Assembly: GCF_001707915.1 (NCBI RefSeq)
Contig: NZ_MAVV01000006.1
Span: forward strand, 1-60,081
DNA length: 60,081 bases
Reading direction: 5' to 3'
Source: Thermodesulfovibrio sp. N1
GTDB taxonomy: Bacteria > Nitrospirota > Thermodesulfovibrionia > Thermodesulfovibrionales > Thermodesulfovibrionaceae
Below the pieces are notes generated by a model. That model was not told the origin of the DNA. It worked only from the letters and a program-made list of their open reading frames with translations, and searched no databases. Both the position numbers and the translations under genes were made by a program. How positions within the stretch are numbered: the stretch's first letter is position 1; every line of letters starts with the position of its first letter. Below, one piece after another: positions 1 to 8,619 of the stretch.

Positions 1-94
1 CTCTATCAATTATTACAACATCTACGCCTTCATAAGTTAGAAACTTTGCAACCTGATATCCAACCTCTCCAGCTCCTACAATAATCACACGCAT
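1..94 (-). CDS. trkA: TrkA-like K+ uptake regulator, N-terminus only
   Basis: The reverse strand opens with an ATG at 94 and encodes about 31 residues before the window edge. The peptide has the Rossmann NAD-binding glycine motif GAGEVG at residues 7-12, followed by a beta strand ending in IIDR, as in the first RCK domain of TrkA, the cytoplasmic regulatory subunit of Trk potassium channels. An AGAGGAT ribosome-binding site lies upstream. It follows the paaK-like gene with a 14 nt gap and so is probably the last visible gene of the minus-strand operon. Other RCK or Rossmann-fold proteins cannot be excluded from this short piece. Confidence 0.65.
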   Translation of the reverse strand, partial: MRVIIVGAGEVGYQVAKFLTYEGVDVVIIDR

Positions 95-108
95 ACAAAA
101 TCCTCTTT

Positions 109-1386
109 TTAATTTTTCTTCCTTTTATCTACTATTCTAACAGCTTTTCCTGGTACCCTTTGAATTGTTCCCTCTGGTACAACCTGAATTTTACTGTGAA
201 AGCCTAAAAAGTCATATAATTCAAGGTCAAGATGTTCAAGCTCTTTTTGAGTTAATCCATTGTCAGCTTTTTCAACTATAATTGTCATTTCATCTTTTCC
301 TTTTACTGTTTCTATAACAAGCTGATAATAGGGAGAAAGTCCCTTATATTTTAGTAAAATCTGTTCTACCTGTGAAGGATAGAAATTAACTCCCTTAACT
401 TTAAGCATATCGTCTGTTCTTCCACGAATTCTGCTTATACGAACATGTGTTCTTCCACAATAACATTTCTCATAAGATAAAATGCTTGATATATCCCTTG
501 TTCTGTATCTAATCAATGGAAGTCCTTCACGGGTAAGAGTTGTTATAACCATTTCACCTTCCTGTCCTTCTGGTAATGGTTCACCTGTATCAGGATTTAT
601 AATTTCAACAATGTAGTGGTCTTCCCATACATGAATTCCAGCTCTTGCGGAACAATCTATTCCGAGACCAACTCCACCTGTTTCTGTAAGTCCGATTATA
701 TCATAGGTTTTAACTCCCATTTCATCTTCAATTCTTTTTCTGTATTCATCTGACCATGTTTCAGCACCGAGTATAGCGACCTTGAGCTTAGTTTCTCTGA
801 AATCAAAACCGCTCTCACGGGCAACTTCAATAAGCCTTGCAGGATATGATGCAATTGCTCCTATTGCTGTGACTTTAAGTTCTTTAATAAGCTTAAGCTG
901 CATTAAAGACCTTCCTGCACCGGCTGGAACGATGAAAGCTCCAAGTCTTTCAGCTCCATAATGAAAACCAAATCCGCCATTGAAAAGTCCAAAAGAAGGC
1001 ATTATCTGAATTCTGTCCTTCTCAGTAAGTCCAGCACAGGCAAGGCATCTTGCCATAATTTCTCCCCATTGTTCTATATCTGCCTTCGTCATCGCATTTA
1101 TAACAGGCACTCCTGTTGTTCCTGAACTCATATGCATTCTTGAGCACTCAGAAACATCTCTGGCAATATGCTCAAAGGGATAACAATCTCTTAATTCATC
1201 TTTTGTTGTAAAAGGAAGAAATTTTAAGTCATCAAGACTTTTAAGTTCCTCAGGCTGAATGTGAATATATTTTTCTTTAAGTTTTGATTTTGAATTTTTA
1301 AGATATTTTAGGGTTTTTCTTAGTCTATTAAGCTGAATTTTTTCAATTTCTTCTCTTGGAAGAGTTTCTTGTTGAGGATTGAACAT
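109..1386 (-). CDS. Phenylacetate-CoA ligase-like arylacetate:CoA ligase
   Basis: Adenylate-forming ligase of the PaaK family (about 425 aa), expected to convert arylacetates to CoA thioesters with ATP, or the reverse. The AMP-binding loop SSGTTGVP lies near residue 88, and the adenylation core continues through GLTETGG. The C-terminal domain has the usual RTDDMLKVKGVNFYP segment. I chose the ATG at 1386 because AAGGGG lies 7 nt upstream; an ATG two codons earlier is too close to that site. The gene overlaps the 3' end of iorB by 44 nt. The order iorA-iorB-paaK is a common arrangement in anaerobes and links arylpyruvate oxidation to arylacetyl-CoA and arylacetate. The exact acid substrate is not evident. 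Confidence 0.88.
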   Translation of the reverse strand: MFNPQQETLPREEIEKIQLNRLRKTLKYLKNSKSKLKEKYIHIQPEELKSLDDLKFLPFTTKDELRDCYPFEHIARDVSECSRMHMSSGTTGVPVINAMTKADIEQWGEIMARCLACAGLTEKDRIQIMPSFGLFNGGFGFHYGAERLGAFIVPAGAGRSLMQLKLIKELKVTAIGAIASYPARLIEVARESGFDFRETKLKVAILGAETWSDEYRKRIEDEMGVKTYDIIGLTETGGVGLGIDCSARAGIHVWEDHYIVEIINPDTGEPLPEGQEGEMVITTLTREGLPLIRYRTRDISSILSYEKCYCGRTHVRISRIRGRTDDMLKVKGVNFYPSQVEQILLKYKGLSPYYQLVIETVKGKDEMTIIVEKADNGLTQKELEHLDLELYDFLGFHSKIQVVPEGTIQRVPGKAVRIVDKRKKN

Positions 1387-1816
1387 ATTCATACCCCTTT
1401 TTAAATGATTCTTTATTTTGATTATCAAAAATTTTCAAAAAATCATCACAACTAAATAATGCTGTTTTCTTTACAAATATACCAAGTAAAAAGGTGTTGA
1501 CATAACGCATTGGAACTGAAGATAAGGCTTTTTCTATCTCTTCACTGGTAAAAGTAAACACTTTGTCTCCAAAAGTTTTTGCATAATCCATCAAATCTTC
1601 ACTTAAAAGTATCACTAAATCAGCACTACCTCTTCTGACAACCCCGCTTAATCCCTCACCAATCTTCATCTGTATTTCAACAGTACCACCTTTTTTAGCC
1701 ATTCCTTTTATTTCAGTGGAACGAACCAGAAATCCCTTCATTGATGCTACTTGTGCAATCATCCTTGAAAAGAATATAACACCTTGTCCACCTTTACCAA
1801 TAATTACAAGTTTCAT
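1343..1816 (-). CDS. iorB: Indolepyruvate:ferredoxin oxidoreductase, beta subunit
   Basis: Small gamma-domain-type subunit (157 aa, somewhat short for the family) of the arylpyruvate-oxidising enzyme. The N-terminus has the family glycine motif GKGGQGV at residues 8-14, followed by EIKGMAKKGGTVEIQMKIG, which matches the conserved GMA.RGG segment of IorB. The C-terminus runs out with a helical NKESF..GYE stretch as in full-length homologues, so it does not look truncated. It lies 10 nt downstream of iorA and overlaps the ligase gene behind it. With IorA it would oxidise indolepyruvate, phenylpyruvate or hydroxyphenylpyruvate to acyl-CoA and reduce ferredoxin in the cytoplasm. Confidence 0.88.
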   Translation of the reverse strand: MKLVIIGKGGQGVIFFSRMIAQVASMKGFLVRSTEIKGMAKKGGTVEIQMKIGEGLSGVVRRGSADLVILLSEDLMDYAKTFGDKVFTFTSEEIEKALSSVPMRYVNTFLLGIFVKKTALFSCDDFLKIFDNQNKESFKKGYEYVQSSTRNSSKRRN

Positions 1817-1826
1817 CTGTCACCTA

Positions 1827-3719
1827 CTATATCAGATTGATTGCCTTTGTTGGACATATATAGATACAACAACCACAACTTATACACAATGTTTTATCAA
1901 TCATTGCCTTTGATGTTCCTTCATCAAAAACAATGGCAGGACACTCAAACTCATTAATACAAAATTTACATCCTTTACAAAGTTCTTCACTTATTTTTAC
2001 AGATTTTTTAGGATTACTCTTGAGTCCTTCCTGTGTATTTATACAAAGATGCCTGAAAATCACAACAGCTGGCTCTTTCCTTTCCTTTAAAAATTTTTTT
2101 GCTTCCTTGATAATTGTTAAAGACTTTTCATAGTCATAGGGATCAGTTACTTCTAAAAAATTTATTCCTATGGATCTTACAATGTCTTCGATAACAATAG
2201 GTTTAAGACATTCACCTAAAAAATTTTTGCTCGTTGAAAGAGTTTTCTGATTACCGGTCATAGCAACAGTTTGATTATCAAGAATAATAAGTAAAAAGGG
2301 GACTTGATAATGAACAGCATCTATTAATGGAGGAATCCCTGTATGAAAAAAGGTTGAATCACCAATTATTGAAACTATATCCTGATTTTTATTTCCTAAT
2401 TCAAAGGTTTTACTAAATGCAAATCCTAAGGAAACGCTTGCTCCCATATTAAGTACTATATCAGTAACATTAAAATTAAGTGCAAGGGTGTAACAACCTA
2501 TATCACCTGCATATATTGCTTTTTTACCGAAAACTTTTTTCACTTCATAAAGTGCTATTCTGTGACCGCATCCTGGACAAAGAGACGGTCTTTTAAGCGG
2601 TGGGATAGTAAAAATTTTTCTCTTTTTTATAAGCTTAAGATTTTCAAGAATTTCTTCACAAACTTCAGGAAGTAACTCCCCTTCTTTCGGAACAATTCCG
2701 TTTCTTCGTCCTTCTGTATTAAGTTGTAACTCAATTACTGGATAGGTCTCTTCAATAGAAACGATACGGCTGAAAGTTTTATTAATGTTAAGAATCTTCT
2801 CCTTATTTTGAGAAATTTCTCGGGACATTGAGTCCCTCGGAATGACAGAAAGTGTGGTATTCTGAGGAAGCGTAAGCGACATAAGAGTATCCCTTGACAA
2901 AGGATAGGGCATATCAAATTTTGCCAGTGTTACTTTATCCTGAAGAGAATGCTCTTCAATAAGTTCATATAAATAGGAAAATACAGCACCACTTGAAAGG
3001 ATGAGAATATTTCCATTGAAAAATAGACGGGGTATATTTTCCTTTGTGATTTCGCCAATTTTTCTATTTAAAATTTTATGTAGTTCAAGTCTTTGTTTTG
3101 GTGTTGCAGCAAATCTGCTTAACTGTTTTGTCCATTCTTTAGATGTTTTAAAATATGGATTTAACTCTTGCTTTATTATCTGATCATCTACTTCTACCAA
3201 AGCTCTTCCATGAGAAATTCTTGTTGTACTTCTTAACATAACAGGGATACCGTACTTTTCACTTAATTGAATAGCTTTTTTGGAAAACTCAAAAGCTTCC
3301 TCAACAGTTGAAGGATCTAAAATAGGTATTTTTGCTGTCATCGCCATAAATCTACTGTCCTGTTCAGTCTGGGATGAATGAGGACCGGGGTCATCAACAC
3401 TTATAACAACAAATCCAGCTACTGTTCCTACATAGGCAGAATTCATGAAAGGATCCATTGCAACATTAAGTCCTACCTGTTTCATTGTGACAGCACTTTT
3501 TATGTTTGCAAGACAGGCTCCGTAGGCGACTTCATAGGCAACCTTTTCATTGATTGCCCAATCAACATAGGCTTTAATCTCTTGATCCTTTATAATTTTT
3601 TGAGCGGTAGGGATAATTTCACTTGAAGGAGTTCCAGGATATCCCGTGATAAATCTTACTCCAGCATGAATTAATCCGTAGGCAATTGCCTCATTCCCAG
3701 AAAGATATAATTTTGACAT
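1827..3719 (-). CDS. iorA: Indolepyruvate:ferredoxin oxidoreductase, alpha subunit
   Basis: Large TPP- and Fe-S-containing subunit (630 aa, usual length). The N-terminal pyrimidine-binding domain starts MSKLYLSGNEAIAYGLIHAG and has GYPGTPSSEI. The TPP/Mg domain includes GDIGCYTL and GDSTFFHTGIPPLIDA (about residues 405-475). Two C-terminal 4Fe-4S motifs, CKGCKFC...CP and CISCGCCIYICP, form the ferredoxin-like tail. It is followed directly by iorB and a PaaK-like ligase. An oddity is that residues about 291-303 (SVIPRDSMSREIS) are encoded by DNA matching a dispersed palindromic repeat of this genome (see the repeat at 2810-2848). The segment lies in the linker between the two catalytic halves, so it is probably tolerated. 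Confidence 0.93.
   Translation of the reverse strand: MSKLYLSGNEAIAYGLIHAGVRFITGYPGTPSSEIIPTAQKIIKDQEIKAYVDWAINEKVAYEVAYGACLANIKSAVTMKQVGLNVAMDPFMNSAYVGTVAGFVVISVDDPGPHSSQTEQDSRFMAMTAKIPILDPSTVEEAFEFSKKAIQLSEKYGIPVMLRSTTRISHGRALVEVDDQIIKQELNPYFKTSKEWTKQLSRFAATPKQRLELHKILNRKIGEITKENIPRLFFNGNILILSSGAVFSYLYELIEEHSLQDKVTLAKFDMPYPLSRDTLMSLTLPQNTTLSVIPRDSMSREISQNKEKILNINKTFSRIVSIEETYPVIELQLNTEGRRNGIVPKEGELLPEVCEEILENLKLIKKRKIFTIPPLKRPSLCPGCGHRIALYEVKKVFGKKAIYAGDIGCYTLALNFNVTDIVLNMGASVSLGFAFSKTFELGNKNQDIVSIIGDSTFFHTGIPPLIDAVHYQVPFLLIILDNQTVAMTGNQKTLSTSKNFLGECLKPIVIEDIVRSIGINFLEVTDPYDYEKSLTIIKEAKKFLKERKEPAVVIFRHLCINTQEGLKSNPKKSVKISEELCKGCKFCINEFECPAIVFDEGTSKAMIDKTLCISCGCCIYICPTKAINLI
2810..2848. repeat. 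GTCATTCCG-type palindromic repeat inside iorA
   Basis: On the plus strand this 39 nt stretch reads GAGAAATTTCTCGGGAC, then ATTGAGTCCC, then TCGGAATGACAG. It closely matches the right arm of the palindromic element at 21568-21603, which ends CCCTCGGAATGACTG. The half-element contains its own small hairpin, GGGAC/GTCCC. It lies entirely within the iorA coding sequence and is translated in frame without a stop. Similar translated repeats giving a SVIPR peptide are known from other bacterial genomes. Confidence 0.7.
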
Positions 3720-3764
3720 CTATATATGATAAGAAAAATATAATTTCTAATGCAACGGGAAATT

Positions 3765-5258
3765 TTAACCAAGAAATCTTCTTATATAAGCTGCCTCTGT
3801 GAGAAGATCGGTAATAGATTGATTGAAACCATTTTTAATGATTTTTATAATCTGTGTAGTTTTTTCTCTGTGATTTAAATCAGGCTCATAGGAAATGTTT
3901 AATGAGTTAATCAATTCTATAGAGCTTATGATATTTTCTTTTAAATCTAAAGGTAAAATTTCAATGCACTTAGGATTAAAATACCGCATAGCTATTGAGA
4001 GATCAAATTCAATGTTTTTGTAAATACTCTTGATTTCTTTAAGATCTTCTTTATTTAAAATGCTTAATCCTAATAATTCTGGAGGAAGTCCTATTGAGTA
4101 AGAGGCACAACAAAAAGATATAACCCTCGGAAGCCTTACACTTCCTATGCTTCTTGCATATCCAAAAAGTCCTACATGTAATTTTCTCATTCTTCGCTTT
4201 GGTACATATTTAGAAACTTCATTAATCAGAGGAGCAAGATATTCAACTTCTTTTCTATATTGTTCCGAAGTTTTTTCAATAAAAGATTTTGCCAATTTTT
4301 CATCAAAATCTTTTAGAGGAATTCTTACAAAATTTTTAATTTTTCTTATTGCCTCTATAACATGTTCAACGGGATTATCGTATTTAAAGGCTGACTGAAC
4401 TGTAAAAGTTTCCACAGAGGAGTATTCTGATAAAACTTTTTCAACTGTATAGGGAGTCAAATTCCCTCTAAAAGGCGGAGATCCTGCTCCCAAAATTGGA
4501 TATATATCTATTTCTTTTTCTTTAGATAGCATTTCTAATTTTTTTAATGCAATTTTATTAGCAAGAATAGCACTTATTACTCCGTAATTCATAGCAGGAT
4601 CAGAACGAGCTAAAAAAACTCTTATATGACTCAAGCTTTTATTATTTAAATACTCAGAAACAATTTTATCACAACTTAACATTGATGGAACATCTTCAAA
4701 AAGAGGAATTATATTTATTTCTTCTGGTAAAAATTTTCCTATCCATTCAGCCAGTGTTATATCATTGTCATACAATTTTTTAAACTGCCTTTCGTAAAGA
4801 AAGTTTTTGTAAAAGTAATAAATCCTGTCTAATTCTATAGCTGAAGTTGTAAGAGGCAAAATTACTTCAAAAACAGGAGGATAAGTTTCATCTTCATAAA
4901 AAATTTTTGCCACATCAAAAGACCGGGGAATGCTTTCTAATGTTTCTAAAAGAATTTTTGCTTCTTCCTTTTCAACAGCAGGATTGGGAACTCTTAAAGT
5001 AAGAAAAACATCTCTTCCAAGTCTTCTTTGTTTAAAAAAATAAGGATACTTAGTAAAAAGTTTTTTTACAACATAATTGTCAACTTCTTTTCCTTCGCTG
5101 TCCCACATTTGTTCACAGCATCCAAGATGGGAAAAGGCATAATAGGCTTCTTGAATCTCATCTTCTCCTGACATATCTGATGTCTCTGCAAAAAAGGGAA
5201 TAGAGACATTGTCCGGATGCTGAGTAGACATAACTTTTGGAATTTTTCTATTGCTCAT
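3765..5258 (-). CDS. ppcA: Phosphoenolpyruvate carboxylase, archaeal type
   Basis: Archaeal-type PEPC (about 500 aa), which carboxylates PEP with bicarbonate to oxaloacetate. It is about half the length of the usual bacterial enzyme and differs in sequence. The N-terminus has the family-specific MSTQHPDN (residues 10-17). Further family blocks are SHLGCCEQMWDSEGKEVDNYVVKKL, GRDVFLTLRVPNP, the ARSDPAMNYG motif, and GAGSPPFRGNLTP in the second half. The start at 5258 fits the family N-terminus. It lies between mutL (29 nt upstream) and iorA (45 nt downstream) on the minus strand. This PEPC type is sporadic in bacteria, so its lineage here may reflect ancient transfer. It probably replenishes oxaloacetate. 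Confidence 0.93.
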   Translation of the reverse strand: MSNRKIPKVMSTQHPDNVSIPFFAETSDMSGEDEIQEAYYAFSHLGCCEQMWDSEGKEVDNYVVKKLFTKYPYFFKQRRLGRDVFLTLRVPNPAVEKEEAKILLETLESIPRSFDVAKIFYEDETYPPVFEVILPLTTSAIELDRIYYFYKNFLYERQFKKLYDNDITLAEWIGKFLPEEINIIPLFEDVPSMLSCDKIVSEYLNNKSLSHIRVFLARSDPAMNYGVISAILANKIALKKLEMLSKEKEIDIYPILGAGSPPFRGNLTPYTVEKVLSEYSSVETFTVQSAFKYDNPVEHVIEAIRKIKNFVRIPLKDFDEKLAKSFIEKTSEQYRKEVEYLAPLINEVSKYVPKRRMRKLHVGLFGYARSIGSVRLPRVISFCCASYSIGLPPELLGLSILNKEDLKEIKSIYKNIEFDLSIAMRYFNPKCIEILPLDLKENIISSIELINSLNISYEPDLNHREKTTQIIKIIKNGFNQSITDLLTEAAYIRRFLG

Positions 5259-5287
5259 AATTAGGTTTAATTATACCAAAAAATAGA

Positions 5288-6922
5288 TTACCTATGAAAC
5301 CACTTTTTAATCTCATCCTTTGAAAAAAACTTTTTTAATGGTCTTCCATGGGGACAATGTTCTGGATCAGAAGTTTTTTCAAGTTCCTTTAGCAAAGATA
5401 TAATTTCATAGGCATTTATCCTGTTATTTGCTCTTAGAGAAATATGGCATGCAACAGTGGCAGATATTTTTCTTTTAATATCAATAAAATCTGGCTTACT
5501 TGTCTCTTCCTTAAGAGTTACAGCAATGCTTTCAATTATTCCTGCAAGATCTGCATTTTTAAGAATATCTGGAATTGCTCTAATTATTATTGAGTTTTTT
5601 CCAAAATCCTCAGTTTCTATTCCAAGTTCATTAAGAATTTGAAGGTTCTCTTTTATTACAATATAATCCTTTGAATCTAATTGAATAATGTGTGGAAAAA
5701 CTAATCTAACAATTTGCTCATCCATTTTATTTAAAATTTTTTCAAAATTAACTCTTTCATGGGCAGCATGATAGTCAAGAAACAGTACTCCATCATACTT
5801 CTTTATAGCAACAATTGCATTATCCAGAGGGAAAAACTCTAAATTTTCTTGCCATAAAGCAGAAGTCTCCTTTTCAAACACATAACCCTGCATTACATAA
5901 GATGGATTTGAATCTATTTTCCATTCTTCCTTAGATTCTGACAAAATTAAAGGTTTAGAATCTGAATTTAACATTTTAAAAATAAGCTGATGAATTATTT
6001 GAGGTTTCTGAAATCTTACTTCTTTCTTTGTTGGATGAACATTAAAATCAACCTCTTCGGAAGGCATAGTTATAAAAATAAAAAACTGGGGATGATTGTG
6101 GTTAATTTGCAAAGCCTTGTATAAAGTTCCTGCAATTGAAGATTCTTTTACAGGTCTTTTATTTATAAAAATAAGCTGTTTTGATCGCCTACTTCTTGAA
6201 AGGTCTTCGATTCCTAAGAATAATTCAATTTTATAATTATCTTCGGAAATTGTTTTAAATTTAAGCATATCTAAAAATTCAGCACCAAAAACCTGGGCTA
6301 TTCTCTCCCTTTTAGAATTTACTTGAGGAGTATTTAAGACTTCCTGTTCATCAATAAATAAACGAAAGGCAATTTCTGGATAGACAAGGCAGTAGTTTTG
6401 AACAGTATCAAGAATATGTGCTTTCTCAGTAAAAGAAGATTTAAGAAATTTCCTTCTAACTGGTGTATTAAAAAAAAGATCTGTAACTTCAATTGTAGTT
6501 CCCTTTGAAAAAGCAGGTTTTATATCAATTATTTTGCCGCCAACAATGTAGGCTTCTGTTCCAATATCCTCATCTTTTTGTTGAGTAATAATTCTTAATT
6601 TGCTTACCTGTGCTATTGAATAGAGAGCTTCTCCTCGAAATCCTAATGTTTTAATTTTGAAAAGATCTCTTTCATCTTTTATTTTACTTGTTGCGTGCCT
6701 TTGAAAAGCCAAAGAAACATCATCCTTTGAAATGCCCTCTCCGTCATCAATTATTTTTATCTGTGCTAATCCATATTCTTTTATATAAACATGAATTTGC
6801 TTTGCATTGGCATCTATGGAATTCTCAACAAGCTCCTTTACCACTGAGGCAGGTCTTTCTACTACTTCTCCAGCTGCTATTTTACCAATAAGATTTTCTG
6901 AAAGTATCCTGATCTTACCCAT
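5288..6922 (-). CDS. mutL: DNA mismatch repair protein MutL
   Basis: MutL (544 aa), the GHKL ATPase linking mismatch recognition to strand removal. The N-terminal ATPase motifs are present: IAAGEVVERPASVVKELVEN with the catalytic Glu, DDGEGI, and GFRGEAL. The C-terminal dimerisation domain has DYHAAHERVNFE near residue 388, which fits the DxHA(x)2E(x)4E metal-binding motif, and the late CPHGRP. This predicts a MutL with latent nicking endonuclease activity, as in bacteria lacking MutH. It sits 9 nt downstream of the slp-like gene and upstream of ppcA. The start at 6922 matches the conserved IRILSENLIGKIAAGE beginning. Confidence 0.95.
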   Translation of the reverse strand: MGKIRILSENLIGKIAAGEVVERPASVVKELVENSIDANAKQIHVYIKEYGLAQIKIIDDGEGISKDDVSLAFQRHATSKIKDERDLFKIKTLGFRGEALYSIAQVSKLRIITQQKDEDIGTEAYIVGGKIIDIKPAFSKGTTIEVTDLFFNTPVRRKFLKSSFTEKAHILDTVQNYCLVYPEIAFRLFIDEQEVLNTPQVNSKRERIAQVFGAEFLDMLKFKTISEDNYKIELFLGIEDLSRSRRSKQLIFINKRPVKESSIAGTLYKALQINHNHPQFFIFITMPSEEVDFNVHPTKKEVRFQKPQIIHQLIFKMLNSDSKPLILSESKEEWKIDSNPSYVMQGYVFEKETSALWQENLEFFPLDNAIVAIKKYDGVLFLDYHAAHERVNFEKILNKMDEQIVRLVFPHIIQLDSKDYIVIKENLQILNELGIETEDFGKNSIIIRAIPDILKNADLAGIIESIAVTLKEETSKPDFIDIKRKISATVACHISLRANNRINAYEIISLLKELEKTSDPEHCPHGRPLKKFFSKDEIKKWFHR

Positions 6923-6931
6923 AAAATAATA

Positions 6932-7468
6932 CTACCACCAGGGAGGATAGCCATATTCAAAATACCAAGGATGTGAACCATACCAAAACCATAGAGATGG
7001 CCGCCAGTAATAGCGATGATGATAGGGAACTCTTTTTTTCCATAAATAGGTTACCTGAGCTTCAATAAAAGGGAATTTATATGGCATTTCATCAATTTTA
7101 CCTTCTTTAAGACCCCTGAATTTACCTACAACTGTTATAAGTCTTCCCTTTGAATAAACTGCACAGTCAAGAAAGTTTTTTGAAGTGGTTATAAATCTGC
7201 CCTCAGATAAATCTGTTTCAGTAGGATAACCGTCTCTGTCAAGGGGAAGATGAAGAATCTCAAAAACTGTTCCCTCTTGAGTATTAATACAATTTGTAAT
7301 CCTTCCACCCCACAGAAGTGATACATCACGGTATTTTTCAGGATTGTTTTTTACTATAGAAAATGGCACATCTCTTAAAGCAGGAATATCCTTTAAAGGT
7401 TTAGGCAAAGTAGCACATCCAGATATTAAAAATAGAAAACAGATTAATATGTAGATTTTGAACTTCAT
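6932..7468 (-). CDS. Slp-family outer membrane lipoprotein
   Basis: Putative lipoprotein (178 aa). The signal peptide ends in the lipobox LISGC, giving a mature N-terminal Cys at about residue 18. The body matches the Slp/YeaY pattern: IVKNNPEKYRDVSLLWGGRI, an EILHLPLD..GYP segment, and SKGRLITVVGKFRG. The C-terminal 30 residues are very rich in Tyr, Trp, His and Pro (YHHRYYWRPSLWFWYGS), as in other members. Its role is unknown; E. coli Slp is a starvation-induced outer membrane lipoprotein. It is the first gene of the minus-strand mutL operon and diverges from the oxidoreductase gene at 7533 across a 64 bp gap. Confidence 0.85.
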   Translation of the reverse strand: MKFKIYILICFLFLISGCATLPKPLKDIPALRDVPFSIVKNNPEKYRDVSLLWGGRITNCINTQEGTVFEILHLPLDRDGYPTETDLSEGRFITTSKNFLDCAVYSKGRLITVVGKFRGLKEGKIDEMPYKFPFIEAQVTYLWKKRVPYHHRYYWRPSLWFWYGSHPWYFEYGYPPWW

Positions 7469-7532
7469 ACTTCATTATATCAATAATGTGTTAAAATAAA
7501 AAATTCTGAAAAAAGATCTATCGGAGGTAAAA

Positions 7533-8606
7533 ATGAATAAAGTTCTAATGAAAGGTAATGAAGCCGTTGCAGAGGCTGCTGTTCAGGCAGGATTAAAATT
7601 TTATGCTGGATACCCCATTACCCCTCAAAATGAAATCCCTGAATATTTATCAAAGAGGTTGCCAGAAGTTGGTGGAGTCTTTATTCAAGCAGAAAGTGAA
7701 ATTGCGGCAATAAATATGATTTATGGTGCCAGTGCGTGTGGTGTAAGAGTTATGACATCATCAAGCTCTCCTGGAATAAGCCTTAAATTAGAAGCAATAT
7801 CCTATCTTGCAGCTGCTGAATTGCCTGCAGTTATTGTTAATATGATGCGTGGCGGACCAGGGCTTGGAAACATATCTGGAAGTCAGGCTGACTACTTTCA
7901 GGCTGTAAAAGGTGGTGGACATGGAGACTACCGTTTACTTGTATATGCTCCCTTTAGTGTTCAGGAACTCTGGGATTATACAATTCTTGCTTTTGAAAAG
8001 GCTGATGAATTAAGAACTCCTGTTATAATTCTTGGTGATGGTGTGATTGCTCAGATGATGGAGCCAGTTATACAGAGAATGCCTGAGTTAAAAAATTTTG
8101 ATAAATCCTCATGGGCGCTCACAGGTGCAAAGGGAAGACCTTCTCGCATTATAAGAACCTTACTTATGGGTGAAGGCGAACTTGAAAAACATAATTGGAA
8201 GTTACAGGAAAAATATAAACAGTGGAAGGAAAAAGAGGTAAAATACGAAACATACTTTATTGATGATTCAGAAGTAGTTGTTGTTGCTTTCGGTTCTGCT
8301 GCAAGAATAGCTCTCTCTGCCATAAAAAAACTAAGACAGCAGGGAATTAAAATTGGGCTTTTAAGACCTGTTACCCTTTTCCCTTTCCCTGAAGAACTAA
8401 TAAGACAGATTGCTCAGGAAATTGAAAGATTTATCGTTGTTGAGTTTAATGCAGGACAGATGGTTGAGGATGTTAAACTTGCTGTGAATGGAATGTCAGA
8501 GGTCTATTTCTATGGAAGACCTGGGGGAAACATTATAACAGCTGAAGATGTTTATGAAGCATTAAGCAATATGACAGCAAAAGAACAAGTTATGGCTAAA
8601 ATATAA
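7533..8606 (+). CDS. 2-oxoacid:ferredoxin oxidoreductase, alpha subunit (VorB/KorA type), orphan
   Basis: Alpha subunit of a 2-oxoacid oxidoreductase (357 aa), with the pyrimidine-binding domain and transketolase-like C-terminal domain fused as in VorB and KorA. Visible blocks are MKGNEAVAEAAVQAGLKFYAGYPITPQNEI, the ESEIAAINMIYGASA segment with conserved Glu, GGPGLGN, and VVVVAFGSAARIA...LRPVTLFPFP at the domain junction. GGAGGT lies 7 nt before the ATG. The TPP-binding beta subunit and the gamma and ferredoxin subunits normally follow directly, but here an MscS gene follows after 13 nt and no partner is in the window. The substrate (2-oxoglutarate or branched 2-oxoacid) cannot be decided. 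Confidence 0.88.
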   Translation: MNKVLMKGNEAVAEAAVQAGLKFYAGYPITPQNEIPEYLSKRLPEVGGVFIQAESEIAAINMIYGASACGVRVMTSSSSPGISLKLEAISYLAAAELPAVIVNMMRGGPGLGNISGSQADYFQAVKGGGHGDYRLLVYAPFSVQELWDYTILAFEKADELRTPVIILGDGVIAQMMEPVIQRMPELKNFDKSSWALTGAKGRPSRIIRTLLMGEGELEKHNWKLQEKYKQWKEKEVKYETYFIDDSEVVVVAFGSAARIALSAIKKLRQQGIKIGLLRPVTLFPFPEELIRQIAQEIERFIVVEFNAGQMVEDVKLAVNGMSEVYFYGRPGGNIITAEDVYEALSNMTAKEQVMAKI

Positions 8607-8619
8607 TCTTTAATGAACA

